Shown: piece by piece, positions 7,420 through 17,172 of the stretch
How positions within the stretch are numbered: position 1 is the first letter of the stretch
How the letters are laid out: every line of letters begins with the position of its first letter
Source of the DNA: an uncultured Collinsella sp.
Lineage (GTDB): Bacteria > Actinomycetota > Coriobacteriia > Coriobacteriales > Coriobacteriaceae
Assembly (NCBI GenBank): GCA_902478365.1
Contig: CABSKX010000008.1
Span: forward strand, 1 to 49,803
Length of the DNA stretch: 49,803 nucleotides
Reading direction: 5' to 3'
Notes under the pieces: model-generated
What the model saw: only the letters and a program-made list of their open reading frames with translations
Databases searched by the model: none
What the model was told of the DNA's origin: nothing
Translations under genes and position numbers: made by a program

Positions 7420-10400
7420 ATGAGTAAGTACACGAGGGGTCTCTTGGCGGTGATACTGGCCGTGGTGCTGGTGTTGCCGGCTGCAGCATTTGCCATGCTG
7501 CCCGAGGCCAACGCCAGGTCCAGCACCGGAATGGACGGACCGACGGTGAGCGGAAAGATAGTCGACCCTGACACCACCGGCCGCTGGCAGTACTGGGCGT
7601 CGGGCGGCGAGCAGGACCTGACGACACGTTATGTAGGCCGAATCTGGACGGACAAGACGGTCGAGCCAGCGCAGGACGAAAAGTCCGACTTTGTGACGAC
7701 GCTCTCCACGATGTCTTCGACTTCTGACACAACGTCGCTGGTCACTAAACCGCTCGATATCGTGATGGTGCTTGATGCCTCCGGGTCGATGGATAATGAC
7801 ATGGGTGACAGCGATTCGACCAAACGCATCGACGCACTCAAGGCAGCTGCCAGTTCCTTTATCGACACCATCGCCGAGCAAAACAAGAGCATTAAAGATA
7901 CGAATAAGCGGCATCAGGTTGCCATCGTTAAGTTTTCGGGTGCAAAGAAAAACGAGATCGGCAACGATACGTATCGCGATCGTCAGGGATACACGCACAA
8001 CTACTCGCAGACCATGAAGAGCCTGACGCCGTGTGTTGATAGCGCTGCGACGGAACTTAAGAATACGGTCGGCTACATCGAACCTGCCGGTGCCACGCGG
8101 GCTGATTACGGCCTTGAACTTGCTCGCGACATGTCGGGCCGCGAGGATGCCCAGAAGGTAGTTGTGTTCTTTACGGACGGCACGCCCACAGACGTCAGGA
8201 ACTTTAACCCTACGGTTGCCAATAATGCCATAGTCGCCGCCAAGAAAATGAAGGGGAAAGGCGCTACGGTCTACACCATCGGCATCTTTGATGATGCGAA
8301 TCCCGCTGACGAGCCTACGAACTACTGGACGAGCGACGAAAACAAGTTCATGCACGCCGTGTCGAGCAACTATCCAAACGCCACGTCCTACACAACCAAT
8401 GAGCTTGGTAAGCGCACCGAGAATTCCGATTTCTACAAGGCTGCGTCGAATGCCGATGAGCTCAAGAAGGTGTTTGATGATATCTCGAGCTCTATCACCT
8501 CGGGCAAGGGCTCTCCCACTCAGATCGAGGATGGTTACGACGAGAGCAAGTCCGGCTACATCACCTTCAGTGATGAGCTGGGCGACTTTATGCAGGTCGA
8601 TACGTTTGTCAGCGCTCAGATTAATGGCGTCCCCTTTGATGAAGTGACCAAGACAACCAAGGGCAATACGGACACGTACGAGTTTTCGGGCGTGGCCAAG
8701 GACCTGGTCATCACCGTCGAGCGCTCTGCCAATGCGCAGCAGGGCGATATCGTGACGGTTAAGATCCCCGCATCGCTGATTCCGCTGATCCGCTATCACG
8801 TGGACATGGAAAACGGGATCTTTGAGCGCACGTCGCTCAATGACATCAAGCCTATTCAGATTAAATACACCTCGAGCGTCAAGGACGAAGCACGCAACAA
8901 CCTGTTTACGCCCGATAAGGTGCTCAAGAAGTATATCGATGACCACAAGGACGCCGACAACCAGACGGTCTACTTCCTGGCCAACAAGTGGTCGGGCGGC
9001 GAGCTGGGCGATGTTGTCGCCGAGTTTGAGCCCGCCGATACCAACAGCTACTATTACTTCCAAAAAATCACGCCTATCTACACGGACAAGGAATGCACCC
9101 AGCGCGCGACGGTAAAGCCGCAGGGCAACGACGTCTATTACTACAAGGACGAGTTTGTGGCGATGGGCGCAAACGGCAAGCCGAAGGACGACTATGCCGT
9201 TGTGGAGTTTGAGGGGCGCGAGATCGCCAGCTACGACGGCGCTCTGGTCAAATATGACGGCTATTGGTCCTTTAATAAGGGAACCGCGCGCTTGGCCTAT
9301 ATCGACCAGCTGCATACCACCAAGGACGATGTGGAGGTGAATGGTAACAAGACCGAGACCGCGCGCGACGTGCTTAACCCCAGGTGGAATGACCTTTCCT
9401 CCGTTGCGACTTCCACGCACGTGCATTCGCACCTGGGCAACAACGGCAAGATTATCTTTAGCCTTGCAACCAAGCCGACAACGGTGGATACCAAGACTGA
9501 CTTTGGTCTGACCAAGGTGCTCGAGGGCCGCAAGTGGGCGGATACGGATGCGTTTGAGTTTGAGCTCTCCGCGACGTCCGACAACAATGCCCCGATGCCC
9601 GACCCCGCGACCGTAACTGTGACCAATGCCGATCTCGACAAGGGCAAGGCAGCCATTAACTTTGGCAAGATTACTTATGCCGAGCCGGGCGAGTACACCT
9701 ATGAGGTCCGCGAGGTCAAGGGCGACGCCGGTGGCATTACCTACAGCAAGAACGTTGCCACGTTCAAGGTGGCTGTGACGGTTAACGCCAAGGGTGAGCT
9801 TAAGGCCGACGTTGAAAAGACCTCGGGTGAGACTAAGTTCACGAACATCTATAGCGCCAAGACGGAAACCCCGCTGACTCTTGAGGCTACCAAGACGCTC
9901 ACGGGGCGCCTGATGGCCGATGACGAATTTAAGTTTGCGCTGAGCTATGCGGGGCACGACGAGGTTCTGCTGGATGCAACCAACAAGGGTGGCAAGGTTG
10001 AGTTCGGTCCGCTGACGTACACGACCGAGTCGCTTGCCAAGCTGGTCGAGGAAGACAAGGCGTCGTTTGACGCTAGCTCAGACAAGCCCACGTGGACCAT
10101 TCGCTACATTGCTGCCGAGCAGACCGGCGAGCTGCCTGCGGGCGTGAGCACTACCACGGCGGCAATTGACGCATATGTGACCGTTGTCGACAACGGCGAT
10201 GGTACCCTGACGGCGACGGCTGTCTACGGCGATGCCGGCAACGAGTTTGTGAACGCCTACACTGCCGCGCCTGTCGAGGTATCGCTTGTGGGCAAGAAGA
10301 ATCTGCAGGTTCCTGATGGCCTGACCCCGGCTGACATTGCCGGCAAGTTCACCTTTACCGTGACCGGTGAAGAGGGCGCACCCATGCCCACGAACGCGAG

Positions 10401-13400
10401 CGCGACCAATGATGCCAAGGGCAAGGTCGACTTTGGCAAGATTACCTTTGCGCTCGACGACCTTAACAAGGCTCTGGGCGAGAAGCCCGAGAAGCGCGAG
10501 CACACCTTTACCTACACCGTGACTGAGTCCGGCGAGGTCGCTGGCGTGACCAACGACGCCAACGCCACGCGCAAGGTTTCCTACACCGTGACCGATGACG
10601 GCAAGGGTAATTTGAGCGTATCCCACAAGCCAGACGGCGATGTGGCATTTACGTTCACCAATGCCTATAACGTGAAGCCTGTCGAGGATCGGATTACCGC
10701 GACCAAGGTCCTGACCGGCCGCGACATGGCTGAGGGCGAGTTCTCCTTCGAGCTCGTCGAGGGCGAGGGCAAGGACGTCAAGGTCGTTGCCACCGGCAAG
10801 AACGCCGCCGATGGCAAGATCACGATGAGCCCCATCGAGTACACCAAGGCCGGAACGCACGCCTATACGCTGCGCGAGGTCAAGGGCGGAACCACCAGCA
10901 AGGGCATCACCTACAGTGACGCCAAGTACACCATCGAGACCACCATCACGGACAACGGCGACGGTACGCTCAGCGCCACGCATGTTCTGAAGGACGTCAA
11001 GGTTGCCGAGTTCAAGAACTCCTACAACGTGACCCCCAAGAGCTCCAGCGTCACCGACCTGATCACCGCGGACAAGGTCCTGGACGGGCGCGACCTCAAG
11101 GCTGGCGATTTCCGTTTCGAGCTCGTCGAGGGCAATAACGTGGTCGCCACCGGTACCAACAATGCCGACGGCAAGATCGTAATGGATCCCGTCACCTACA
11201 CTGCGGCTGGCGAGCACACCTACATACTGCGCGAGACCAAGGCCGGCACCACCGAAAACGGCATTACTTACAGCACCGCTGAGTACACTATTGTGACCAC
11301 CGTCAAGGATAACAACGATGGCACCCTCAGCGTGGAGCACAAGCTGCAGAATGTTGACAAGGCGACCTTCGAGAACGCCTACACCGTAACCCCCAAGAGC
11401 TTCAGTGTTACTGATCAGATCACGGCGACCAAGGTCCTGACCGGGCGCGATCTCAAGGAAGGCGAGTTCTCCTTCGAGCTCGTCGAGGGCAACGATGTTG
11501 TCGCCACCGGCAAGAATGACGACCGCGGCAAGATCAAGATGAGCCCCATCGAGTACACCGCTGCCGGCAAGCATACCTACACGCTGTGCGAGGTCCCGGG
11601 CGACGCCAACAACGGCATCACCTACGACGGCAAGACCTACACCATTGAGACGACCATCACCGACAAGGGCGACGGCACGCTCGAGGCGAAGCATGTCCTG
11701 AATGGAGCCGACGAGGCGAAGTTCAACAACAGCTACAAGCCGAATCCTGACGAGTTCAGCGTCACCGACCAGATCACCGCGAATAAGGTCCTGACCGGAC
11801 GCGAGCTTGCTGCCGGCGAGTTCTCCTTCGAGCTCGTCGAGGGCGATAAGGTTGTCGCTACCGGCACTAACGCTGCCGACGGCGCGATCACGATGGGCAA
11901 GGTCGCATACGACAAGCCCGGCAAGCACGCCTACACGCTGCGCGAGATCAAGGGCGGAACCACCAGCAAGGGCATCACCTACAGTGACGCCAAGTACACC
12001 ATCGAGACCACCATCACGGACAACGGCGACGGCACCCTCAAGGCCGAGCATGTCCTGAAGGACGCCACGGCTGCGACTTTCAAGAACACCTATAGCGTGG
12101 CCCCGCTCGATGCGGAGCTCGACTTTGACCTGAGCAAGGTCATCAGCGGCCGCGACTGGACGGATGGGGACGAGTTCAGCTTTACCATCACCGCCCCCGA
12201 AGACGCCCCACTGCCCGATCCCGCAACCGTAACCGTGAGCAAGAAGGACGCGAAGGACGGCATTGCCGCCATCAAGTTCGGCAAGATTCACTACGCTGCC
12301 GCCGGAACCTATAAGTACGAGATTCGCGAGAACGCGGGCAGCACGGTCGGCATGACGTATGACGCGCATGTCGCAACCGCCGAAGTGACCGTGACCGAGA
12401 ACGGCGATGGCAGCCTGACCGCCAACGTCACCAAGAAGGAAAACGGACGCTTTACCAACACGTACCGCACTGAGCTTAACTACACCGCTGCCGGCGGTCT
12501 GTGGCTCAGCAAGTATCTGGATGGCCGCCCCATGACCGAGGGTCAGTTCACCTTTACCGTGACACCTGCTGACGACGCTTCGGCTCGCGCGCTCGGTCTG
12601 CTGCCCGGGGCTAATAGCTTCAAGTCCCCCGCAGCGGCAGAGGCAACGGTCGGACTGATCGACATTCTGGCTGGTCATGAGGTTATATTTACGCAGGCTG
12701 ACGCCGGCAAGACCTTTACGTACACCGTGGCCGAGAAGAACGACGGCCAGCCCGGTTACACCTACGACGACGCCGTGCGCACGGTGACGATCGCCATCGC
12801 CGACGACACCGCCGGCACGCTCACTGCTACGACGACCGTTTCCGGCGGTCCCGAGGGCACGCATGAGACGGTCCACAAGAGTGGCGAGAACAAGGTCGAG
12901 AAGGCCCTGGTGCCGTTCCACAACAGTTACAGCGCTACGACCAACACGCCTGGCGGCACCGCCGCTCAGGTCGTTGCCACCAAGACTCTGACCGGCCGCC
13001 CGATGGCCGACGGCGAGTTCTGGTTCGGCATCGCCTATCAGGGTGAGCTTGTGGCATACGAAAACCTCAAGCCCAATATCGGCGGGCACGTGAGCTTTGA
13101 TACGCTGCACTACGACACTAAGATGCTTGCTAATCTTGAGGCTGCTGGGCTTGCCCATCGTACCGATAAGGACGGTAAGCTTGCCTGGACCATTAACTAC
13201 ACGGCCTACGAAGATTTATTCGGGCTGCCGAATGGCGTTTCCGCTACAACGTGGAGCTTTGGCTTTAAGGTTATCGTCGTCGACAACGGTGACGGTACCC
13301 TGACGGCAACGGTCGACTACGGCGGCGTCGAGCCCTTGTTCGAGAACGTCTACGGCGCCGAAGCCGTCGATGCCGCGCTCACCGGCACTAAGAAGCTCCA

Positions 13401-14793
13401 AGCTGCCGAGGGCCTGACCCCGGTTGACATCACGGGCAAGTTCACCTTTACCGTGACCGCCGACGAGGCTGGTGCCCCGATGCCCGAGCGCACGACCGCA
13501 ACCAACGACGCGGCTGGCAACGTGGGCTTTGGCAAGATCCACTTTACGCTCGAGGACCTCAACCGCGCTCTGGGCGTGACGGACGATGCGACCGATAAGG
13601 CCGAGGCAGACGAAGCTGACGAAGCCGAGGCCAACGCCGGCGAGGCCGAGGTTGACGCCGACGCTGCCGACACCGACGAGTCCAACGACGAGTCCGAGCC
13701 CGCAGCCCCCACCGCTCCGCGCTCGCACACCTTTACCTACACGGTGACCGAGTCCGGTAGTGCCCCTGGTGTGACCAACGACGCCAACGCCATGCGCAAG
13801 GTTTCCTACACCGTGACTGACGACGGTACCGGACATCTGCGTGTCGTGCGCGAGGGCGACGACGGTGCTGCCTTCACGTTCACCAACACCTACGGCGTGG
13901 CACCTACCGATTCTTCCGTGACCGATCAGGTCAAGACGGTCAAGCGTCTGACCGGACGCGACCTTGCAGCTGGCGAGTTCACGTTTGAGCTGCTCGAGGA
14001 CGGCGTGGTTGTCGCGAGCGGCACCAATGACGTCGACGGTAACGTTACGCTGAGCCCGATCCGCTACGAGGCGCCCGGCACGCACACGTACATGCTGCGC
14101 GAGGCTTGCCCCAACGCGCTCGGCCTGCACAAGGGCGTCACCTATGACGGCGCGACCTACACCGTCGTGACCACCGTCTCCGACAACGGCGACGGCACGC
14201 TGACCGCGACGCACAAGCTCGAGGGAACCACCGAGTCGGCTGGCTTTACCAACAAGTATCACGCCATGCCCACGCAGGTTTCCATCGGGGCCATCAAGGT
14301 GCTCGAGGGACGTGAACTCAAGAAGGACGAGTTTAGCTTTAAGCTCGTTGGCGAGGACATCGAGTCTACGGTTACCAACGATGCCGACGGCAAGATCAAC
14401 TTCGACAAGTTCGAGTACGACGAGCCTGGTACGTACGTCTACACCGTCAGCGAGGTCAAGGGCGACGAGGCCGGTATGACCTACGACAAGTCCGTCTTTA
14501 CCGCGACCGTCAACGTGGTCGACGACGGTGAGGGTAACCTCAAGGCGAGCGTTACCTATACCAAGGGCGACAAAAGCGTCGAGGGTATCGTGTTCAACAA
14601 CGCGTACAAGAAGCCCGAGACTCCTACGCCGGCACCCGATCCCGGCACGCCCAAGACCGTGACGAACATCGTCAAGACGGTCAAGGGTTTCCTGCCCACC
14701 ACAGGCGACCAGCAGGCTGCCGCTCTGCTTATGGCATTTGTCATCGCCATGGCCGGCGTCGGAGCCCTGGTCTGGGGTATCCGTAAGCGCTAG
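7420..14793 (+). CDS. giant LPXTG-anchored surface protein: VWA domain plus 13 pilin-type isopeptide repeats
   Basis: This is a 2457-residue secreted, sortase-anchored protein, probably an adhesin or pilus-tip-like protein. It has a signal peptide (about residues 1-33), then a von Willebrand A domain (about 112-370) with the MIDAS start DASGSM at 119-124. From about residue 690, 13 tandem domains of the streptococcal-pilin (Spy0128/FctA) isopeptide type follow. Most show the Lys in TK-x-LTGR, the Glu in Y-x-(L/V)RE and the Asn in F-x-N-x-Y that would form internal Lys-Asn crosslinks. Repeat 11 carries an acidic insert of about 45 residues. The C-terminus has LPTTG (2425-2429), a hydrophobic helix and RKR. 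GGGAG precedes the ATG. No sortase or pilin neighbours are present, so it stands alone. Long antisense frames here are codon-usage artefacts. Confidence 0.93.
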   Translation: MSKYTRGLLAVILAVVLVLPAAAFAMLPEANARSSTGMDGPTVSGKIVDPDTTGRWQYWASGGEQDLTTRYVGRIWTDKTVEPAQDEKSDFVTTLSTMSSTSDTTSLVTKPLDIVMVLDASGSMDNDMGDSDSTKRIDALKAAASSFIDTIAEQNKSIKDTNKRHQVAIVKFSGAKKNEIGNDTYRDRQGYTHNYSQTMKSLTPCVDSAATELKNTVGYIEPAGATRADYGLELARDMSGREDAQKVVVFFTDGTPTDVRNFNPTVANNAIVAAKKMKGKGATVYTIGIFDDANPADEPTNYWTSDENKFMHAVSSNYPNATSYTTNELGKRTENSDFYKAASNADELKKVFDDISSSITSGKGSPTQIEDGYDESKSGYITFSDELGDFMQVDTFVSAQINGVPFDEVTKTTKGNTDTYEFSGVAKDLVITVERSANAQQGDIVTVKIPASLIPLIRYHVDMENGIFERTSLNDIKPIQIKYTSSVKDEARNNLFTPDKVLKKYIDDHKDADNQTVYFLANKWSGGELGDVVAEFEPADTNSYYYFQKITPIYTDKECTQRATVKPQGNDVYYYKDEFVAMGANGKPKDDYAVVEFEGREIASYDGALVKYDGYWSFNKGTARLAYIDQLHTTKDDVEVNGNKTETARDVLNPRWNDLSSVATSTHVHSHLGNNGKIIFSLATKPTTVDTKTDFGLTKVLEGRKWADTDAFEFELSATSDNNAPMPDPATVTVTNADLDKGKAAINFGKITYAEPGEYTYEVREVKGDAGGITYSKNVATFKVAVTVNAKGELKADVEKTSGETKFTNIYSAKTETPLTLEATKTLTGRLMADDEFKFALSYAGHDEVLLDATNKGGKVEFGPLTYTTESLAKLVEEDKASFDASSDKPTWTIRYIAAEQTGELPAGVSTTTAAIDAYVTVVDNGDGTLTATAVYGDAGNEFVNAYTAAPVEVSLVGKKNLQVPDGLTPADIAGKFTFTVTGEEGAPMPTNASATNDAKGKVDFGKITFALDDLNKALGEKPEKREHTFTYTVTESGEVAGVTNDANATRKVSYTVTDDGKGNLSVSHKPDGDVAFTFTNAYNVKPVEDRITATKVLTGRDMAEGEFSFELVEGEGKDVKVVATGKNAADGKITMSPIEYTKAGTHAYTLREVKGGTTSKGITYSDAKYTIETTITDNGDGTLSATHVLKDVKVAEFKNSYNVTPKSSSVTDLITADKVLDGRDLKAGDFRFELVEGNNVVATGTNNADGKIVMDPVTYTAAGEHTYILRETKAGTTENGITYSTAEYTIVTTVKDNNDGTLSVEHKLQNVDKATFENAYTVTPKSFSVTDQITATKVLTGRDLKEGEFSFELVEGNDVVATGKNDDRGKIKMSPIEYTAAGKHTYTLCEVPGDANNGITYDGKTYTIETTITDKGDGTLEAKHVLNGADEAKFNNSYKPNPDEFSVTDQITANKVLTGRELAAGEFSFELVEGDKVVATGTNAADGAITMGKVAYDKPGKHAYTLREIKGGTTSKGITYSDAKYTIETTITDNGDGTLKAEHVLKDATAATFKNTYSVAPLDAELDFDLSKVISGRDWTDGDEFSFTITAPEDAPLPDPATVTVSKKDAKDGIAAIKFGKIHYAAAGTYKYEIRENAGSTVGMTYDAHVATAEVTVTENGDGSLTANVTKKENGRFTNTYRTELNYTAAGGLWLSKYLDGRPMTEGQFTFTVTPADDASARALGLLPGANSFKSPAAAEATVGLIDILAGHEVIFTQADAGKTFTYTVAEKNDGQPGYTYDDAVRTVTIAIADDTAGTLTATTTVSGGPEGTHETVHKSGENKVEKALVPFHNSYSATTNTPGGTAAQVVATKTLTGRPMADGEFWFGIAYQGELVAYENLKPNIGGHVSFDTLHYDTKMLANLEAAGLAHRTDKDGKLAWTINYTAYEDLFGLPNGVSATTWSFGFKVIVVDNGDGTLTATVDYGGVEPLFENVYGAEAVDAALTGTKKLQAAEGLTPVDITGKFTFTVTADEAGAPMPERTTATNDAAGNVGFGKIHFTLEDLNRALGVTDDATDKAEADEADEAEANAGEAEVDADAADTDESNDESEPAAPTAPRSHTFTYTVTESGSAPGVTNDANAMRKVSYTVTDDGTGHLRVVREGDDGAAFTFTNTYGVAPTDSSVTDQVKTVKRLTGRDLAAGEFTFELLEDGVVVASGTNDVDGNVTLSPIRYEAPGTHTYMLREACPNALGLHKGVTYDGATYTVVTTVSDNGDGTLTATHKLEGTTESAGFTNKYHAMPTQVSIGAIKVLEGRELKKDEFSFKLVGEDIESTVTNDADGKINFDKFEYDEPGTYVYTVSEVKGDEAGMTYDKSVFTATVNVVDDGEGNLKASVTYTKGDKSVEGIVFNNAYKKPETPTPAPDPGTPKTVTNIVKTVKGFLPTTGDQQAAALLMAFVIAMAGVGALVWGIRKR
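10880..10964 (+). repeat. 85-bp exact direct repeat, copy 1 (inside surface-protein gene)
   Basis: Identical over 85 bases to 11948-12032. It encodes the end of pilin repeats 4 and 7 (KGGTTSKGITYSDAKY and the following residues). The identity exceeds what protein conservation alone requires. Confidence 0.85.
11948..12032 (+). repeat. 85-bp exact direct repeat, copy 2 (inside surface-protein gene)
   Basis: Second copy of the repeat at 10880-10964. Recombination between the two would delete or add exactly three pilin-type domains in frame (spacing 1068 bases, divisible by three). Confidence 0.85.
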
Positions 14794-14806
14794 GCACGTC
14801 GATAGC

Positions 14807-14830
14807 GCCCGGGGCCAAAAGGCCCCGGGC
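14807..14830 (+). terminator. GC hairpin after the surface-protein gene
   Basis: GCCCGGGGCC (14807-14816), loop AAAA, GGCCCCGGGC (14821-14830). It lies 13 bases after the stop and lacks a T-run. Confidence 0.5.
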
Positions 14831-14871
14831 GGCCGGCGGGGAGCCAGAACATAGCCCCACCCCCAGCCCCA

Positions 14872-14913
14872 GCCGCCACGGAGGCATCTCCCTCCTCCGT
14901 GGCGGCGCTTTTG
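14872..14913 (+). terminator. intrinsic terminator after the surface-protein gene
   Basis: A 13-bp perfect stem, GCCGCCACGGAGG (14872-14884) with its complement (14894-14906), is followed by GCTTTTG. It is probably the main terminator of the surface-protein transcript. Confidence 0.7.
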
Positions 14914-14934
14914 TGCGTTGGGGAGGAGAGCTCG

Positions 14935-15093
14935 CCACGAAATCGGCCCATCTACTACGTCTAACCCCTTACCCCCAACCATACTAAAAAAACGCCAAAA
15001 CATAACCGCAGGTAGAACGCCTGCGATTTTTCATGAAAAGCGGGTATGGTCGGGGGTATCGGGTCAAACGTAGTAGATGGGCCGGTTTCGTGG
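14935..15093. repeat. palindromic element B2 (159 bp)
   Basis: Terminal inverted repeats at 14935-14962 and 15066-15093 match at 26 of 28 positions. The internal hairpin CGCAGG/CCTGCG (15007-15025) corresponds to the one in B1. It lies just after the surface-protein terminator, mirroring B1 on the other side of the gene. Confidence 0.8.
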
Positions 15094-15187
15094 CAAGCGG
15101 TTCCGGCCGATCTCTTGGGGACGGAGGAAAACGGATCATTTTGGTCCCGCGAGGCTTGCGGGAGCACTCGTGTAGGGCCGATCGAAC

Positions 15188-15339
15188 AAAACTCTGCCGG
15201 TTTACGGGGCTGAGCCATGAGTTCCCAACCATACCGATATTCGTGAAAATAAAACCGCAGGTAGACAAGCCATCATTTGGCGGAAGCAATGGGTGTGGAT
15301 GGGGGCCCTGAGTTTAGCCCCGTAATCCGGCATAATTTT
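15188..15339. repeat. palindromic element A2 (152 bp)
   Basis: Terminal inverted repeats at 15188-15213 and 15314-15339 match at 22 of 26 positions. The core AAAACCGCAGGTAGA is present. The flanking bases GAAC and GAAATGG are shared with A1. It has the same length as A1. Nothing else is recognisable in 15094-15187 apart from the GGACGGAGGAAAACGG phrase. Confidence 0.75.
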
Positions 15340-15400
15340 GAAATGGTATTAAATCGGTAGCAGCCATTTTGCTATGCCGGGGCGGTCGGCTGCTGGGCAA

Positions 15401-16030
15401 CTACCCTCGCAGGTAGGCGATGGCGATCTGCGTGCGGTTGCGCAGGCCCATTTTGGCCAGGATCGAACTGATGTGGTTGCGTACGGTGCCTTCGCCCATA
15501 TAGGCGGTGGCGGCGATCTCTTTGTTGTCGAGGCCGCGGGCGATGAGCTCGGCGACTTCGAACTCGCGGTCGGTCAGGCCGGCAAAGGCGGCGGGCCGGC
15601 GGGTCGCGCCGGCCTCGACGTCCGCCCCATCAAAGTTGATATCTTCGATCGCCTTGCCCTCGAGCACGCGTTTGCCGTCCATGACCTGCGCCAACGCCGG
15701 CGGAATGGCAGCGACATCGGTCTTGATCAGGTAGCCGCGGGCGCCCAGCTTGAGCGCCGACACAATGTACTCGTCATCCGAGAACGTCGTCAGAAACACC
15801 ACGCGCGCCGCAGGGTCGTGCTCAAGGATCTCGCGCGCGGCCGAAAGGCCGTCGCGTCCCGGCATCTGGATGTCGAGCAGCGCAATATCGGGTGCGTGCT
15901 CGGCGTAGAGCGCCACCGCATCGTTGCCGTTGGCACCGGTGCCCACCACTTCGATCTGCGGCTGGGCGCCCAAGATAATCTTGAGCGAATCGACCACCAA
16001 GCGGTCGTCGTCGACAACGATGAGCCTCAT
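15401..16030 (-). CDS. NarL/LuxR-family response regulator
   Basis: This 209-residue two-domain regulator has a receiver domain (1 to about 120) with acidic residues D7/D8, phospho-acceptor D53 in LLDIQMPG, T81/T82 and K103 in YLIKTD. A linker follows, then a LuxR-type HTH (about 147-205: LTDREFEVAELIARGLDNKEIA and GTVRNHISSILAKMGLRNRTQ). It is the partner of the adjacent kinase, whose stop overlaps this start as ATGA. The divergent ABC-2 exporter is the most likely target. This is the usual layout for antimicrobial or lipid export regulation in Gram-positives, but that role is inferred from position. Confidence 0.93.
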   Translation of the reverse strand: MRLIVVDDDRLVVDSLKIILGAQPQIEVVGTGANGNDAVALYAEHAPDIALLDIQMPGRDGLSAAREILEHDPAARVVFLTTFSDDEYIVSALKLGARGYLIKTDVAAIPPALAQVMDGKRVLEGKAIEDINFDGADVEAGATRRPAAFAGLTDREFEVAELIARGLDNKEIAATAYMGEGTVRNHISSILAKMGLRNRTQIAIAYLRG

Positions 16031-17172
16031 CGGCCCTCATCTCCTTGCTGTTTGGGAACGGTGGCAAACACACGCCAGCCGCCGGCGCCGGCACGCGGGC
16101 CGGCGGTGAAGGTGCCGCCAAGCGCCTCGATGCGCTCGCGCATGGAGGCGAGCCCCATGCCCTCCGCGGTGCCGCGGCCGCTTGCTTGGACCTCACCCAC
16201 GCCATCGTCGGTAACAATGAGCTGGTAAAACGACGGATGCTCCATGCACCGTACGGTGACGGTCTGGGCGCAAGCGTGGCGTATGGTATTGGAGAGCGCT
16301 TCGCGCAGGACCGCTGCAAAGCAGTTGGCGACGTTTGCGGGCGCATGTTCGGCCATAACTTCAAGCTCAATCTGCGGGCCGCCGTCCGAGCGTGTGCCTT
16401 CGACAATGCGTTCGAGCTGCACGGAAAGGTCGACGGCGTTGTCGTTGAGCGCGTGGACGCTGGCGCGCACAAGCTGGAGCGCCTCGTCAACCGTGCGTTT
16501 AACGTCGGCGAAATCGGCGGCGACGCCAGGCTCGTCGGCGTGGACCACGCGTAGGGCTTCGGCCTGCAGTGAGGCGCGCGTGAGCTGGTGCCCGACGTTA
16601 TCGTGGATCTCGCGCGCGATGCGGGCGCGTTCGGCGAGCGTCGCGAGCTCGACTTCGTAGTCCTGGCGATCGGCAAGATCGCGGTTGCGCGCCTCGAGCG
16701 CGAGGGCTCGTTCCTGCAGCTCGTCGCGGGTGCGGCGCATGCGCCGCTGCTCGCGCTCCAACTGGGCGGTGCGTAGCGATAGCAAGGTGGCGGCAACCGA
16801 AAGGATGGCGGTCAACAGGAGCGTTCGTGCGGTAAGCGCATCGGCGCGAAGGTCCGCGACGAGCGCAAAGGCAAAGACGGAGCCAATGCCCAACGCGACC
16901 CAGGCGTGCTCGCGGCGCACGCGTCGCGCGATGTCATAGAGGGCGAGAGGCGCAAACGGCACAAACGGCGGCACGAAGACAGCCGCGATGATGTAAGCGT
17001 AACTCGCGGCCTCGCTCGCGCGCCGAGCGCGTTTCCCCTGTGCGACCTCGGCCAGCGAGGTGGCAATAACGCCAAGGCAAAACGCCGCGACCAAGCAAAC
17101 ATCCACAGCAAGGCCCAGAGCGGCTGCGATACAGCACGCCAGCACAATCGATTTGTCGAAAAGCCTGTTCAT
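16027..17172 (-). CDS. sensor histidine kinase, HisKA_3 type
   Basis: This 381-residue membrane kinase has four to five hydrophobic segments in residues 8-135 with little extracellular sequence, so it probably senses within the membrane. A coiled-coil stretch (about 135-180) follows, then the phospho-acceptor motif AREIHDNVGHQLTRA with H190. The C-terminus is a HATPase domain with an N-box in EALSNTIRHA and a G-box in GRGTAEGMGLASM. An in-frame start exists 135 bases upstream, but ATG AAC AGG (17172) directly precedes the first membrane helix. It is co-transcribed with the response regulator and divergent from the ABC-2 exporter; the shared 210-base gap presumably holds both promoters. Confidence 0.9.
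   Translation of the reverse strand: MNRLFDKSIVLACCIAAALGLAVDVCLVAAFCLGVIATSLAEVAQGKRARRASEAASYAYIIAAVFVPPFVPFAPLALYDIARRVRREHAWVALGIGSVFAFALVADLRADALTARTLLLTAILSVAATLLSLRTAQLEREQRRMRRTRDELQERALALEARNRDLADRQDYEVELATLAERARIAREIHDNVGHQLTRASLQAEALRVVHADEPGVAADFADVKRTVDEALQLVRASVHALNDNAVDLSVQLERIVEGTRSDGGPQIELEVMAEHAPANVANCFAAVLREALSNTIRHACAQTVTVRCMEHPSFYQLIVTDDGVGEVQASGRGTAEGMGLASMRERIEALGGTFTAGPRAGAGGWRVFATVPKQQGDEGR

Noticed and set aside
7378..15003. Very long open frames on the minus strand opposite the surface-protein gene (for example 859, 1026 and 595 codons)
   Set aside because: They are products of biased codon use in the plus-strand repeats. They lack ribosome-binding sites and recognisable domains, and they run through the plus-strand gene's own signal peptide and anchor region.
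6723..15339. CRISPR array
   Set aside because: The repeats are few, long and palindromic, without regular spacers, and no cas gene is present.
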